Shown here piece after piece: positions 1 through 13,037 of a DNA stretch of 64,000 nucleotides. The notes below the pieces were generated by a model. That model was not told where the DNA came from. It worked only from the letters and a program-made list of their open reading frames with translations, and did not search any database. Position 1 is the stretch's first letter. The number at the start of each line of letters is the position of its first letter. A program made the position numbers and the translations under genes. The stretch comes from Nepenthes gracilis (lineage: Eukaryota > Streptophyta > Magnoliopsida > Caryophyllales > Nepenthaceae), in the NCBI GenBank assembly GCA_033239525.1, contig BSYO01000033.1:6563501-6627500 (forward strand). Reading direction: 5' to 3'.

Positions 1-1560
1 AAAGTGTAAAGAAATTAGAGAAAAGGGTATTAGTGCACTTGCCTTGACCTAATTTATCACTTCTCTAACTAGCTCCAAATCGGAAATGAACCCAAGGACC
101 TTGATTTCTTCTTCCTCTCTCTTCCTCTTCATGCTCAAAATTGTAATAAATCTCTTCCATGTGGAAAATTATCCAAAAATAAAAGAGAAATCCTTACAAC
201 CCCTTTTATTTCACGGTTCCAAAACTTAATTTTTCAACATGAATTAAACCCAATTTTGATTACATTAACTTAATTTTTCACAATTACGATATTCAAAAAG
301 TGTACATTTGGAATTCTTTAATGAGCGCATCCCGCATCGCGATTGGCGGAGTCATTTAGGGAGTCGTGTTGAACCCTCTTCTTAGTGTTGACTCGGCACT
401 GCTACCTTGATCCTCAAGGACTTAGGTGTCTCCATTTTTTTCTCTTCCCCCACCAACTTTTTCCATGATCCCGAACTTATTTTTTTCAATATGAATTAAG
501 TCCCTTTTTGATTATATTTGAAAATTGGAACATTACAATTTAATTTCTCATAATTACGATATTTTACACCTCTTTGGTGACATTTTAATTTTCTTCAAAA
601 ACTTATAAAAATTTTCATTTGGCTCTTGTTTAAATTTGATGAACCTTAAATTTAACAATTGGGAAAAATCCTTACAGAATTTCTTCTTCAGGATCCTATA
701 CCACATCCTTGATCAAGTGACTTATCTTAGAAGGCCTTAACCGAATAAATCATCCTAATCCCCAATATCTCATGTTTTCTTTCCAAATTTAGGTTAAAAC
801 CTTATCATCAGACAAATTCCTAATTTTCAATACGGCTTAACCCGTTCACTTACTTCCTCAATTATTAATACATGGGAGATTACATGACAATCCACAAATT
901 TCGAGGCAACCCAAATTTATAGACTATATCCCGGACTTAATTCAAAATATCGAACAAACTAAAGAACTTCTACTTCAATTTTTCATAAGTCTTGAAAATG
1001 ACCGTTCACTTGGATCATCAATCTTATTCTGAAATTTTTGAGCCATAGGCCGTGGTCAATCTTCTTATGGAGTTTTCTTCCCCTATTACTCCGATTGACC
1101 ATTTACTTGCACACTAAAAATCAATCCGGCAAGTCTTAACATTTTGATTCATATCGGATACCCATTCAATCAATAATGGGAGGATAGTTACCACATGAAG
1201 TGGCCCAAGAAAATTTCAAAATATCGATATTTATCTAAATCAAAACTTTTAATCTCATATTATAACAAACATAGAAAACATTACTTCAAGGATTTTAATT
1301 ATCCCAAAATTTCGATCTCGTATATCTTTAATGAAATCAAATTACCATCGAAACCTTGAGACCCGAATACTAAGCAACTTATCATAAAAAGAACGATAGA
1401 TGATAACGAAGCCAACTTATTTAATCAAACAAATCACGATTACGGTCCAAAATTGTAATAAATGGGTCATCCTCATTAGCTAATCCACAATTATCCAAAA
1501 TTTCAAAATCGTTGTTGTTCTAACAATCCCTAGGCGCTCGGCAGGCCTTCCCCCGTCGAT
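1..1560. repeat. Gypsy-derived repeat DNA, partial duplicates of 1560-3400
   Basis: Segments recur to the right: 213-290 matches 1569-1640, 345-365 matches about 1762-1782, and 1169-1205 matches 3024-3060. The different offsets (about 1.36, 1.4 and 1.86 kb) indicate rearranged copies rather than one clean tandem. No gene is visible. Confidence 0.5.
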
Positions 1561-3880
1561 ATTTTCCATGGTTCCAAAACTTAATTTTTCAACATGAATT
1601 AAACCCAATTTTGATTACATTAATTTAATTTTCACAATATGTTTACATCAATAATCAAAATTGGTACAAAATCATGTCACCCGCCGATGAGAATTCTTTA
1701 ATAGCTCCGACTATTTAAAAATTTTCATCCCAAACTCTTTTTCGCATAAAAATATTGGTTCATCCGGAGTCATTTAGGGAGTCGAGGAACAGTGATCTTG
1801 CCCGCCTCGAACCCAAAACTTCTTAGTGTTGAACAGAATGTTTAATCAAACATCATCTTGATCCTCGAGGACTTATATTGTCTCCATTTTTTCTCTTCCC
1901 ACCACTATCTTTTGGTGGTAAAATAATAACTATAACCATTTTATTTCATCAAAATAATACTATATCTCATTGCTATCATCTTGGCCCCCTTCAATGTCCT
2001 CTTTTCATCAAAAGGTTATATCATCTTTTTTGTGGACCAAGTGCATTTAAAAAAGTTTTCTGGTTCCATACTTTAAAATTTGAAAGCACTAAGCTACACC
2101 TCTTTGGTGAGCTTTGGAATTTTCCTGGCCTCGTCTGTGAATCTGGTCAAAAACTTCTTTATATTTTCATTTGGCTCTTGTTTAACTTGGGCCAGATGCC
2201 ATGACTATTTTTCTTCCCTTCTATTGGAGGAAAACTTGGACAGAAAGCCATTAGCCAAATCTTAGAAAGTCGTGAGAGAATTTAGTTGAAACCAATAGAA
2301 CCATGCTCAGGCGTTTCCTTTTTAAGGTCAGAGGGAAGAGAGGCACATCGCTGCCTCATCCAAACCTTGAAAACTTAGGAAAGTATAGAAGTGGTCCAAA
2401 TGATCCACAGGATCAAAAATCATCATATTACTCGAAAATTCCATCTTGAAATCAAAAGTGAGTATGAACGGATCTCTTTAACTTACATTATAAATGGAGA
2501 TTTCTCGCAAGTCGTTGGCTCATTTTCAAAACAAATTCTCTAAAGACACATTACCAATTAACTCTCATCTTTTTCCTCCATTTGGGGAAAAGTTGTCATC
2601 ATCTTCTATTTGAGAAAATTTTCCAATTCGAGGGAAACCTTCGAACTAAAAAATCGGGCGGCTAAACATGTCTTGGAGGATGTTCACAAAAGAGGGTCCT
2701 CCAAATATATAGGCTATTTCTTATTTAAACCATAAATCCCCGTGGTTTCGTTAGGGTTTGGACTATCTTCTCAAAAACACAAAACAAAATGACCTTGAAG
2801 ACGTGATGGGACTTTATAAATATGAACAAATTTTAAATTTAACCGATGTTCAAGTGGACAATCTTCTTCAACAGTTTTTTTCCCATTTTATGACCTCTTA
2901 AAGTAAGTGTGAGAGGTCGAAGATGGGACCTCCTTTAGCTACTTGTCCAATTGCGTGTAAATTGTCTAGACGGCTTTAGAGATGTCATCCATTTTCATTG
3001 CAAGTGCACGTAATCCATTCGATCAATAATGGGAGGATAGTTACCACATAAAGTGGCCTCTTTGATTAGTGTACAAATTTGTGCTCTAGTATTTACCATA
3101 TTTCCATAGAGATTGTGGTTTTCGAACTTTTAATCGCATTTGCCACAAACGGCATCAATGTTACTTCCAAGGATTTTAATTGTTGTATTAATAAAAAGAG
3201 TTGTTTATAGGGTGTTAAGGCGTCTTCGAACTCCGTATATCTTTAATCAAATTTGGGCATTTACAAAATAACTTTTAAAGAATAACGGACTATATCCCGG
3301 TATTTCTTTTTGACATTAATCACCTTAATCATATCTAGTTATCTTTCTTAAGTAAAAAGAACGATGATGATACAAAAAGTATATTATATCTAAGGTATTT
3401 CGCTTTTAAAATAACGTCTTAGATTAAGAGAGTGTGTACGCTCTTGGCGTCTTCTTAGTCTCTGTATACTTTTGTCTGAGAAGTATTAAGTAAGTTTTCT
3501 TTAGTTTGAGAAGACAGTTATTTATAGAAAGCGGACGGACGTTAACCATTGGGAAAACTGACGAATGGTTAATCTTTATCATAACAATGATTTTAACTAA
3601 TGTTCGATATCGTTAGTTGAGGGATTGTTTGGACCGTTAATTTGGCCTCTACTATATTTGCTAAAATGGGCCGTGTGGGTGCATTGGGCCATTGCGCTTT
3701 TCCTTTTGGCCTAAAATTGTATTGGGCCGACTTCTTTGATCCATCAAATATGATACCGATCAATATATATATTATCAAAACATACCATAAGTATAATATT
3801 ATCAAAATCTAATGTTCCTATTCCAAAGGCAAAAAATGCATTTTTATTCTAACTTTGTATTTTGCAAATATTATTTTAAC
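1560..3880 (-). mobile_element. 5' end (LTR-like and gag) of a second Tat-like gypsy element
   Basis: Minus-strand gag remnants (FLTRFTDEARKIPKLTKEV near 2150; further gag to about 3060) are collinear with the gag of the neighbouring element at 13913-13038 plus 10497-9950. To the right is about 720 bp of LTR-like DNA (about 3163-3880) with a minus-strand TATAAATA near 3525. The rest of this element would lie left of the window. It sits head-to-tail with the 3889-14432 element. Confidence 0.5.
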
Positions 3881-3888
3881 CTTATCAT

Positions 3889-4340
3889 TGATGCATCCTC
3901 AAATCCAAATTATTATACGGGTTAGTGAGTCAAGAATCTATTCATCTGGTTCGACCAATTTGAAATGGGTCTGGTCTCTATATGTTTCGAATGTGGATCC
4001 TGTGCAGTATAATAAATAAAAGGTCAAATGGTTGACGAAATTCACCCCCGATTTACCCTATGATACTCAAATCAGTTATCTTTCTTTATTAAAAGAGAAA
4101 AGGGGATACAAAATAAGAGTGCTAATATTTATATGAAAAGTTCTAAGAGAAGTGTACTTTATAGAATGCGTCTCAAAGAAAGAGAAAGATGCGCTTAAAA
4201 TAAAGCATTTTGTAATTGTTACTTGCTTTATCCTTACCTGTTGGGAAGGAGAAATATATATAGAGTTAAGGGGCGGTTGATCTCTCTGTCAACTGCCCAT
4301 GGAACCGTTCAAAGGGATAAAAGGATGTCATTGACCGACA
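3889..4340 (-). repeat. 3' LTR of the Tat-like gypsy element
   Basis: About 452 bp, matching 14002-14432 along its length with many substitutions and small indels, which implies an old insertion. On its left it abuts other LTR- and gag-like DNA of a related element rather than unique sequence. Confidence 0.5.
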
Positions 4341-4967
4341 GTTCCTAACTAGCAACTGAGTATATTGAATTGTTCGGATAAAAAAGTTATCTATTCCAAT
4401 CTGTTAGTCTCCTACATGGGAAGTGGGTTGTCCTGATTGGCGCCGGACTCATCCATCCACTTTGGGCTATATGCACCGATTAAGTCATTACTCAATTACG
4501 GGCCAATTCCTTAATGGAGAGAGTCAACTATCCAAACCCATACTTCTAATCTGAAGGACTTCACTTGCTGGCTGGACAAGGATTATTAGTCCGATGGGCT
4601 TTACTAGTCCGGATGAGGAGTCCGTGTCCGATGGGCTACATTTGCGCCATTAGCAGTAGCATTAAATGCGAGCCTCTTTGAGTCTCGTACCATCTCAAAA
4701 TTGTATCAGTCATCATTACTGACTTCGGGCGATTAATGGCCTACAGGGTGTTGACACGTATCGCGGCCATGATGAGGCGCATCTTTTGAATTTCTTTTCT
4801 ACAGGTCGTTTTTACCCCCAAAAACTTTGCTTTAAATTGTTTAAATTCGTTATTCCCACACTTCTTCTGAAAGTTTGTCACTCTTTGTTCTCTTTGAATT
4901 TTCTTCGTCTCTATACTCATTCGTCTCCTTCCTTCTTTCAAAGTTTCTTAACCATCTTCAATAGTAC

Positions 4968-6910
4968 ATGGAGTTAAGGACATCCAATTGTTTCTTACGT
5001 CAATCGAAGTCAATTTCCTTCATGCACGATATAGGATCCCGAACTCTTTGGTGCATCTCTTGCCTAGTGTTGGTGGACAGAACTTGCTCTCCACCAAAGG
5101 ATTATATCACAGTATATAAGACTCATTTGAAAGGAGGACTCCGCTTCCCATTGGCATCAAAGTTATACAGGATCATGGTGCCTCTTCACATTCTAGTTGC
5201 AAGGTTGTAACCCAACACCGTTCGTTATCTAGTTTCTATGGGAGTTTTTGCACGCATCCATGGCCTGATGTTAAATACCAAGGCCATTAAAGTAATCTTC
5301 GTTTCCACCATGGAGTAGATTGGATTTCAATTTCTCCCCATCCTAATTTTGTGTTGAGTGGGGAAAACCGTAACTCAACTAAAAAGTGGAAGGATGTTTT
5401 TAGTTATGGCATCTTTTAGTACCAAAGTGCTTGAGTATGAAAAGGCGTTGGTGAAGACGTTGATGATTTCATCAAGGAAAGGCCGGCTCCTTTTAAAAAA
5501 ATAAGAATAACCAATAGCTACTGGTTGAGTCTTTGGCACAGGCAAAATGGGAACCCTTTTCGAGGGGTCGGATGTACCTTTTGCACCATCGGCCTCTAAA
5601 AGGAAGTTGAAAAGAAAGTAGAGGTTACTTCACATAAATGAGCCTTCTGATAAGGCGCCCAAACATCAAGAGGCCTCGACCGGGTCCTCCTCTTCCGATG
5701 ACGACCAAGCCATGATCAACCAACTAGTAAGAACAAAGAGGTCAACAAAGAGGGTGGACACAATTCCTTCCTAATTGGCCCAAACATCTGGGACTGTTGG
5801 ATTTGGTGAGCTCCGTGATCCCCGAGCCTGTTTCCTTGGTTGTGGGCGATCCTAAGGTTGGTGCTGAGGACGAGCCTATCCCAGCACCAACTCTTACTTC
5901 ATATGGGGAGTCGGCCGTCCAACCATCTCTATCCGAGGAGCCCCATCTTGATCTTCCGGCTGATTTTGTCGAGAGAGCCTCCTGGATTGTAGAGACTCCG
6001 TCTGAGGAGGCTAAAGAGGTACTTCAAGTTGAGGTTCTAGAGGCCAATGTCCCAGAGCTAGCTATCCAGGAACTTGTTGCTGAAGTCGCTAAGGTACCCT
6101 CTTCCTAGCCCCCAGTACCCGAGGCCAGAAACAAGGATGAGGTTGAGAGAAGAGTTGATGTGGTTGACATGCCATGCCTAAAGGCCCTTATGTTTGAGGC
6201 CGAGGAGGAAGCTGTGCCCGAGGAAACAATCAAAGCACCTAACTCTGAGCCCCTAGTGCCAAAGGTCCAAGGGGAGATTTTGAACAAATGAGACATTGAG
6301 GCAACTATGGTGGCCGGTGCAGAACCCCCGGAACTAAAAGTCCAAGAAGGTTTGGAGGTCCTTGCAAATGACACTCCTGTGGGGAGCTCACCCTTCTCCG
6401 AGGTACTGGTCGAGCATCTTTTAAGTTCCTTTCTTGTTTTTTTAAGATTTCTAACTTGTTTTTCTTTTACAATTTTAAAAATTGATACATCGTCTTATCT
6501 CCACTGCCAACCACGTGTCTAAGAGCCATATTGAGATAGAGAAGTTAGGGCCATGGTGTATCCCTCATCTTGAGCACAAGTTGTCCGAGATGAGGCAGAA
6601 ATATACTCTCCTTCATGACCGGAACTTTAGACTTGAGAGCGAACTCAAGTTCTCCATCAGTCCGAACGATATCAAACAAGTGATGGAGCACAAGTATTGG
6701 GACGGTATCGGCATTTATTGGCACATTGTTAAGATGGTGGCTTCAAGCATTCGTATTTATATATTTCATCTAAGGAATGCCAGCACTCAAAATAGATCAG
6801 ATATAAGCCTCTGCCAGAAACTTCACAACCTCATAGTAATCCTCCCCTGGAATAAAATTTTATATTTTATACTCGTACTATTTTTTTGTAATAAAATTAT
6901 ATTGTGTTAA
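4968..6910 (+). pseudogene. Antisense ORF of Tat-like element (putative gypsy-type transposon protein)
   Basis: Plus-strand frames hold a broken ORF opposite in sense to pol. Near 5130-5215 there is LKGGLRFPLASKL and ILVARL, resembling the conserved start of the plant 'putative gypsy-type transposon' family (Pfam PF04195). A long acidic, Pro/Glu-rich stretch follows (5797-6420), then a coiled-coil-like segment LSEMRQKYTLLHDRNFRLE near 6580. Stops and a frameshift interrupt it. Family assignment is from memory of the motif pattern. Confidence 0.45.
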
Positions 6911-7461
6911 TATTCTTCTCTCTCTTTATTATTTATGCACAAATATATATATATATACAAATATTGTTTTATATGCTGGCCAAACATAATAGCCTTCAAT
7001 GCCAATCTTCAAAAGTAATTTAAGTGGTCCACACATGACTATTGGTTCTCGGATATATCAGAGGGTATCACTGGTTTCGTGTGTCTGGCTAAAATTTTTG
7101 GATTATGATCAGCTGACAATGCTATCTCTTTTAATTGGAAGTCTTTGCATTCGTGCTTTAAGAATGCCCCTAATTTTTTAGCCTTTGGCCTCATGAGAGC
7201 TGCTTGGTATCGTGACCAAGTTTTGTAATCCGACCCCATTAAGGTCACTTAGTAACATCACCGAGTTTTGTAATCCAACCCTATTAGGGCTACTTAATAA
7301 TATGACCGACTTTTATTGACCGATGATTCGAGGAGTAGGTGAGAGGACATTACCTAACTTAGGAACAGCCTAAATCGTGCAACTTTATGGGATGATAAGC
7401 AAGCATACACATGAATAAAAAATAAATAAATAATAATTTTATTAATAAAATGTGACACATT

Positions 7462-7775
7462 TTACAAGCATTTTAGATGATGCATGCTAACTTTACCTTG
7501 GCCATATGTACATTTACTAATAATATTTCCTGAGGTAAGAAGCGTTACATATTCTAGAGACAAGCTTGTCATTCTGGGTGCGTCACTTGTACGCTCCATT
7601 TTGAAGAATGGCTGAGACAAAAAAAGCCCATTCCTAATTAGGTGAGAGCTTGTTTCAGTCGGCATTCTAACCGGCCACTTCAATGCTTCATAGAACTGAG
7701 TTGCGCACTTCAAACTAGCACGCTTCCACCTTCTTGTTACAGTATCGTGCAATCCATTGCTAGTAAGCCACCATC
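7462..7775 (-). pseudogene. gypsy integrase C-terminal tail, degraded
   Basis: This continues from the integrase pseudogene. Its start overlaps NLDLLEEAWDMAHL, after which frames shift. No chromodomain is recognisable. It is listed to mark where integrase homology fades. Confidence 0.35.
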
Positions 7776-10497
7776 TACAAGTGTGCCATATCCCAAGCCT
7801 CTTCAAGTAAGTCAAGGTTACTCCGGAGTCTTTGAGAGTTGTTAAGTGGGTCGAAACATTTAACTTGACGACAGGACAGTTCGATCTCTACTGGAATGAC
7901 AGCATCGGTCCCATAACATAAGCTGAAGGGTGTTTCATGGGTTGACTCCCTAGGTGTTGTCCTATAAGACCACAATACGGATGGTAGTTCATCCAGCCAT
8001 GAGCCCCCAGCGTATTCCAACTTTATTTTTAATCCATCCAATAACGTATGGTTGGTCACCTCAACTTGTCTGTTGGCTTGCAGGAAGGTAACAGATGTGT
8101 GAACCAACATTATCCTTAAATTGGCACAATATTTTATGAACTGCTTGCAAGTGAATTGAATTCCATTGTCTATCACTATAACCTATAGAACACCGAACCT
8201 ACAAACTATACTTTCGAGGACGAATTTTGTTGCATTCCATTCAGTGATCTTTGCCAGAAAGACGACTTTGACCCATTTTGTGAAATAGTCTACCCTGACA
8301 ATCATGAACTTTCTTTCAGGAGAGCGCTACCGGTCTCCTAGTGAGCTTTCAGATTTATTTGATAGTTCGATGAGGATTTATGTCGAAGATAACTTTTATC
8401 TTTTCAGAGTTTGCCTCAATCCCAATTGTGAGACAACAAAACCCAAGAATTTTCCTGATGTCACCCCCAAACGCTCATTTAGTCGAATTAAATTTCATCT
8501 AGTATGTTAGAAGGATATTGAATGCCTCATCCAGATCACAGATATGATTATCAGTCACTCTACTTTTGACGAGCATGACGTCCACGTGTATCTCCATATT
8601 CCCTTCGATCTAAGCTTCGAACATCTTGGTGACAAGCCGCTAATAGGTTGTACGAACATTCTTTAATCCGAAAGGAATGACTTGGTAACAGTATACCCCT
8701 TGGTCAGTCATAAACGACATGTGCACCTTATTTTTGAAATCATTCAAATCTGATTTTAGCCGAATAAAACTTATCCTTTGGACATGCTTTGTTGATGTCG
8801 ATGAAATTGATACACATCCTCCACTTTTTATTACTTTTCATGACCAGGGTTACATTGGATAGCCAATTCAAATAATAGACCTCTCTAATAAATTCAGCGT
8901 CAAGCAACTTTTTTACCTCCTCACATATGGCGACCAATTTCTCAGTCAAATGGTTCCTTTATTTCTAATGGATAGGTTTATAGTTAGAATCTAAGCCCAT
9001 CTTGTGGACCATCACCTCAATCGGTATTCTACGTATGTCCGTAGGTGTACGGGCAAAAATATTAAAATTCCATTGGAGGAAGCCGATAAGCGGGTTCTAG
9101 AGGGGTTCTGATAAGGAACTTTCTATTTGAACACACTTCTGGAGATCATTGGGATCCAATAGGAATTGGTTTGTAGAATCTCTAGAATGGGCATATAACA
9201 ATGTGGTCTCGTCACGGAAGTCGAGGCCTTCGATTGGTTGGCTAGGAGGTGTTTGAGTGATCTAGAATAAGTAACATGTCTGTTCGGTCATTTGATCGCC
9301 AAGAACCTTTCCTATGCCATATGGAGTAGAGAATTTTATTTTAAGTATGGGATCGAGTTTACTGCCCCAAAAGCAGTCAAGCAAGAATGTCCGATGCAAG
9401 GTCCACTACCAAAAAGGAAAGCATCATGGAGGCAGTCCTTGAGTAAGTACACAGCATGACTTCTAACTAAACAACCCCCTAAACAAGTACCGGCTCATTG
9501 TCTAGCCCATAAGGGGTCCCTCAGTGGGTATCATTTGACTTATCTTTAAACCCAATTTGAAGTACAAATCAAAATAAAATAAATTTTTAAAATTTCTATT
9601 ATCAACAAATACTTATTTTAACTGAATGTTTACATCACCATCAGAAACTATAGTAGATACAACCAAGAGATCAGAATGAAGAGAGGATATATAAGTTATA
9701 TCTTCGTCATTAAAACTAGTGACGTCACCCAAAATCCTACCCTTAGCTTCTTATCGCCAGCGGCCACACTCGAGCGATCCGCGGTATCATTCTGTATTGG
9801 TCATGTCGTCACCATGTTAACAATCCCAACTACCACTCGATTTCTTAGTTGCTCGGTTTCATTCCCATTTGCTCCTTCGGAGGTCAATCCAAGTCTTTGT
9901 AGAAATCAAGTGAAATAACCTTTTTGAATCAAGTCTTCGATCTCCTTCTATAGCGTCCAACAATCCTCAATGTTGTGACCCTTGCATCGATGGTAGCAAT
10001 ACTTTGATTGATTCCCTCCATTCGGATTCTTTAATGCCTTCAACCATTTTAAGAAATTTTCATCCCAAATATATATCAGAATATTAACGTAAGAGTCATT
10101 TAGAGGAGTCAAGTTCAAGGGCTAAACATCCTTCATGCTGTTAGCTCCACCTTTGGTTGTTTCCTAGACCCACGAGAGTTCACATGGTCCCCATTTTTTC
10201 TCTCTTCATCCACCATTCCCTAGCAAAAATTATCCACATGTTCTGACCATTTTGTCTCATTGGCCTCTTCGGCTACTATGTAAACACGTGCAATAACCTC
10301 GACCTCTTCGATGGTATATAAGTCCTTATAGGTTAAATGCTTGAAGAAGTCCCCGAGCTGTTGGGTCAATATGAATGCGCTCAATTTTACCTCATTGGTG
10401 AGCTTAGGTATCTTCCAAGTCACAATCGTGAACTGAGTCAAGAAGCTCTTCAAACCTTCATTTAGCCCCTACTTGACACGGACGAGGTATTATAGTT
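7775..10497 (-). pseudogene. gypsy gag-PR-RT-integrase pseudogene
   Basis: Minus-strand domains in order are: the second part of gag (FLTQF..IPKLTNEVKLSAF, 10450-10250); a zinc-knuckle-like YCYHRCKGHNIEDCW (about 9995); protease-region sequence around FLVVDLASD (about 9400); reverse transcriptase (about 9030-8325) with KSNKKWRMC, DINKACPKD, and the catalytic region altered to HVDVM; then integrase core (about 8320-7775) with VDYFTKWV, DNGIQF and SVLWSYRTTPR. RNase H and the integrase zinc finger are missing: RT sequence ends near 8325 and integrase begins at once. Multiple stops make it non-functional. Confidence 0.72.
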
Positions 10498-10502
10498 GTT
10501 TT

Positions 10503-13032
10503 TGTGACGGATCGGGTTATTCTCCTTAAATAACCTCCATAAACGATAAAAATAAACTAGTATTGCGAATTAAAATTATTAAGTTTTGTAGAAAATTGGG
10601 CAAAGTTTTATTTGTAAATCGAGCGTTTGCCGAAATACAAACACCTGTAAATCAACCCCGCACAACAATCTACAACCATCCACAACAAAACTATAAGTCT
10701 TAATGTTCAACATACTATATAGGATCTAATCGTCACATCAACCGAGACGGCACCGATATCATAACTCCAGTATAATGTTGGTGGGGAAAGATGCCAACTA
10801 AGAACCTCGATCATAACTACAATTAGAAGGACATGCGGAAGCATAAAAATCACAATATACAGCGAAAACTAATTCATCATTCATTCATGCTAAACATCAT
10901 TATTCATCACCATACATGTTTTATATAGTTACAAAAGTAGGACCAAAATTTCTGTTTCATACACAAAATCAGCTAAGTTCCAACCCCGAGTCCTGCGTGC
11001 AATATCAGCTGTCAATCGCACTTCTATGGTCTACTCTGTCTCGTCGGGCATCAATGTGTTCTCATCTGAAAGATATAACAATGGTGAGCGTACAGCCCAA
11101 CAAATGAAATCATATATCACTAATTACAACAATTTACAGGAAAAACAGTAATTGGGTAGGAGAATCATATAATTTGGATAAAGAAAGCAAGCGATGAGGG
11201 GGAGCATCGGGAATCATTTAGTTCGCATGCTTATTCTGGTTACGTTCATTCATTTTCTTTACTTTCATCATTCTTTACGGATTCGAGCTAGTAGGTCGTA
11301 CTAACCAACGATATGAAAGGACGAGGAAAGGAATGTGTCTGCCACACATTCTAAGGCCGGCTATATTTTAGGTCTGCAGCACTCGACCATCGGCTACATT
11401 TTAGATCTACAGATACTCGACCATCGGCTATATTTTAGGCCTATAGAACTCGGCCATCTCTATCGCCCCATATTCCCCGGGAACTAGGGCAATCCTTGTT
11501 CTTTCACAGCATCCTAAAGCATACCCTGAACATCACCCGCCCCCAGGAGCGGCCGGAGTATTCCTCGGGTTCCTACCGTGATGTACATGGTAAGCTAGAG
11601 GGTACTATCCCTATGATCCGTGGTCCTAATTTCAAGATTAGTCTTAATCCTTGAAGGAAAATCCACCATTATCATATACATTCTTCAACCGGAAAATCAC
11701 ATTCCCATCACATGTCTCCAACCGGGAGACCAAATCCATCACTTTACACTTTGTTGATTCCCTTCCATTTACTCGTTTGATTCCTTTCTTTCATTTGGAG
11801 TTTAGGTCTTTCAACCAATAAGTTCAACTCGTAAGAAAGTTTGATTATACTTACCTCCATAGGTCAAATACCACCTTAGAAGCCTCCGAGGACGCATCCC
11901 CTTACTCCCGGTGCACAATTATACATTTTAGAGCTTACAATTTGACATAACATTTAGTCATAAGTTCCATCACAATTGAAGAGAGCTAAAGCACGTACAC
12001 TTACCTTTCAAATTCGGATGAACAGTGTTAGGCCATTTTTAAAGAGGCTTGGACGCCGCAAACGGGTCAAATTTTGCGGAATCGGACGTCCAGTCAACAC
12101 ATACTTTTGGGATGCGGGGATTCATATTTCAAAGTCATCTTAACATTTTATGAAGGAAAAACGTACAAATTTCCCTTTTTTTGTCTCGGTAAACAATGTC
12201 AACACCCTATTCAAAGGGCCCGGACGCCACATACGAGTTGAGACATACGTGATCGATCACGCAACCGACATATATACACATTTGGGACGTGGGGATTCAC
12301 ATTTTGGGGTCACTTTAACAAAATAATGTGCGAAAACGAAAAAACCCCAATTTTCCATAGGTTAGGGTTTGACGATACTCCACCGGTCGGATCGGTGAGT
12401 AAATCGGACAATAAATTACATAATCCTTGATCTCAAGTCACGGGTATCACATTTTCATGGTTTGGGTGGGTTTCAAGATGAAAATATCCGACAATAACCG
12501 AAAAATATCGAATGAGAAAAGTTAGTGAGTATGAGAACACTTGCCTCGACGCGTGCTATTATTTTTATAACTGGCTCCCGGGCGGATTCGGAATCTACGG
12601 CTCGATCTCCTCCTTTCTCTCTCTAAAACTGGCGCTCTTCCTCTCTCCTCTCCAAAAAACCCTCTGGAAATTAGAAACGTTGAAGAAACGCGAAGCAAGT
12701 CGCGCTTTTATATTCGTCGGGGTGTTCGAGCGCCGGGCAAGCAAGCGGGAAGCACGACCTCGCTATCCGCCCGCGCTCGAGCACGCACAGGCGCTCAGGG
12801 GCGGGGGTGCTACTAGATTTTACCGCTCGAGCGCGTAGAAGCGGCCTGCTACTTACGCCACTGCTTTTTGCACTCGAGTGCAGAGCAGGCGTGGTCTGCT
12901 AGCAGCATTTCAGTAATTTATAACTCGATTTTCCTTCCGATACGCATACTCATACATTCAATAGGTCTAGTATTAATTATTATCACGTTGATTTTCTCTT
13001 ATTTATTATATTTTTAGACTTGACACCTCACA
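10503..13032. mobile_element. Solo LTR (2.53 kb) inserted into gypsy gag
   Basis: The insert starts TGTGACGG and ends CCTCACA (TG...CA ends) and is flanked by the 5-bp target duplication GTTTT at 10498-10502 and 13033-13037. Removing it rejoins gag, and the joined flank matches the uninterrupted related copy near 2205-2220. No coding domain is present. Inside are three ~36-bp units around CGGCTATATTTTAGG (11355-11460), a diverged ~170-bp duplication (12018-12185 and 12190-12360), and a GC-rich stretch (12570-12900) with TTTTATATTCG near 12705 that could be the LTR promoter. The family is not identified. Alternatively it is a non-coding element with undetected inner repeats. Confidence 0.72.
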
Positions 13033-13037
13033 GTTTT

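Noticed and set aside
7462..7845. Opposing ORFs over the integrase tail as host genes
   Set aside because: They fall within the gypsy pseudogene and have no independent support.
12512..12838. 108-codon plus-strand ORF
   Set aside because: It lies inside the solo LTR in its GC-rich part, with low-complexity basic composition and no family resemblance.
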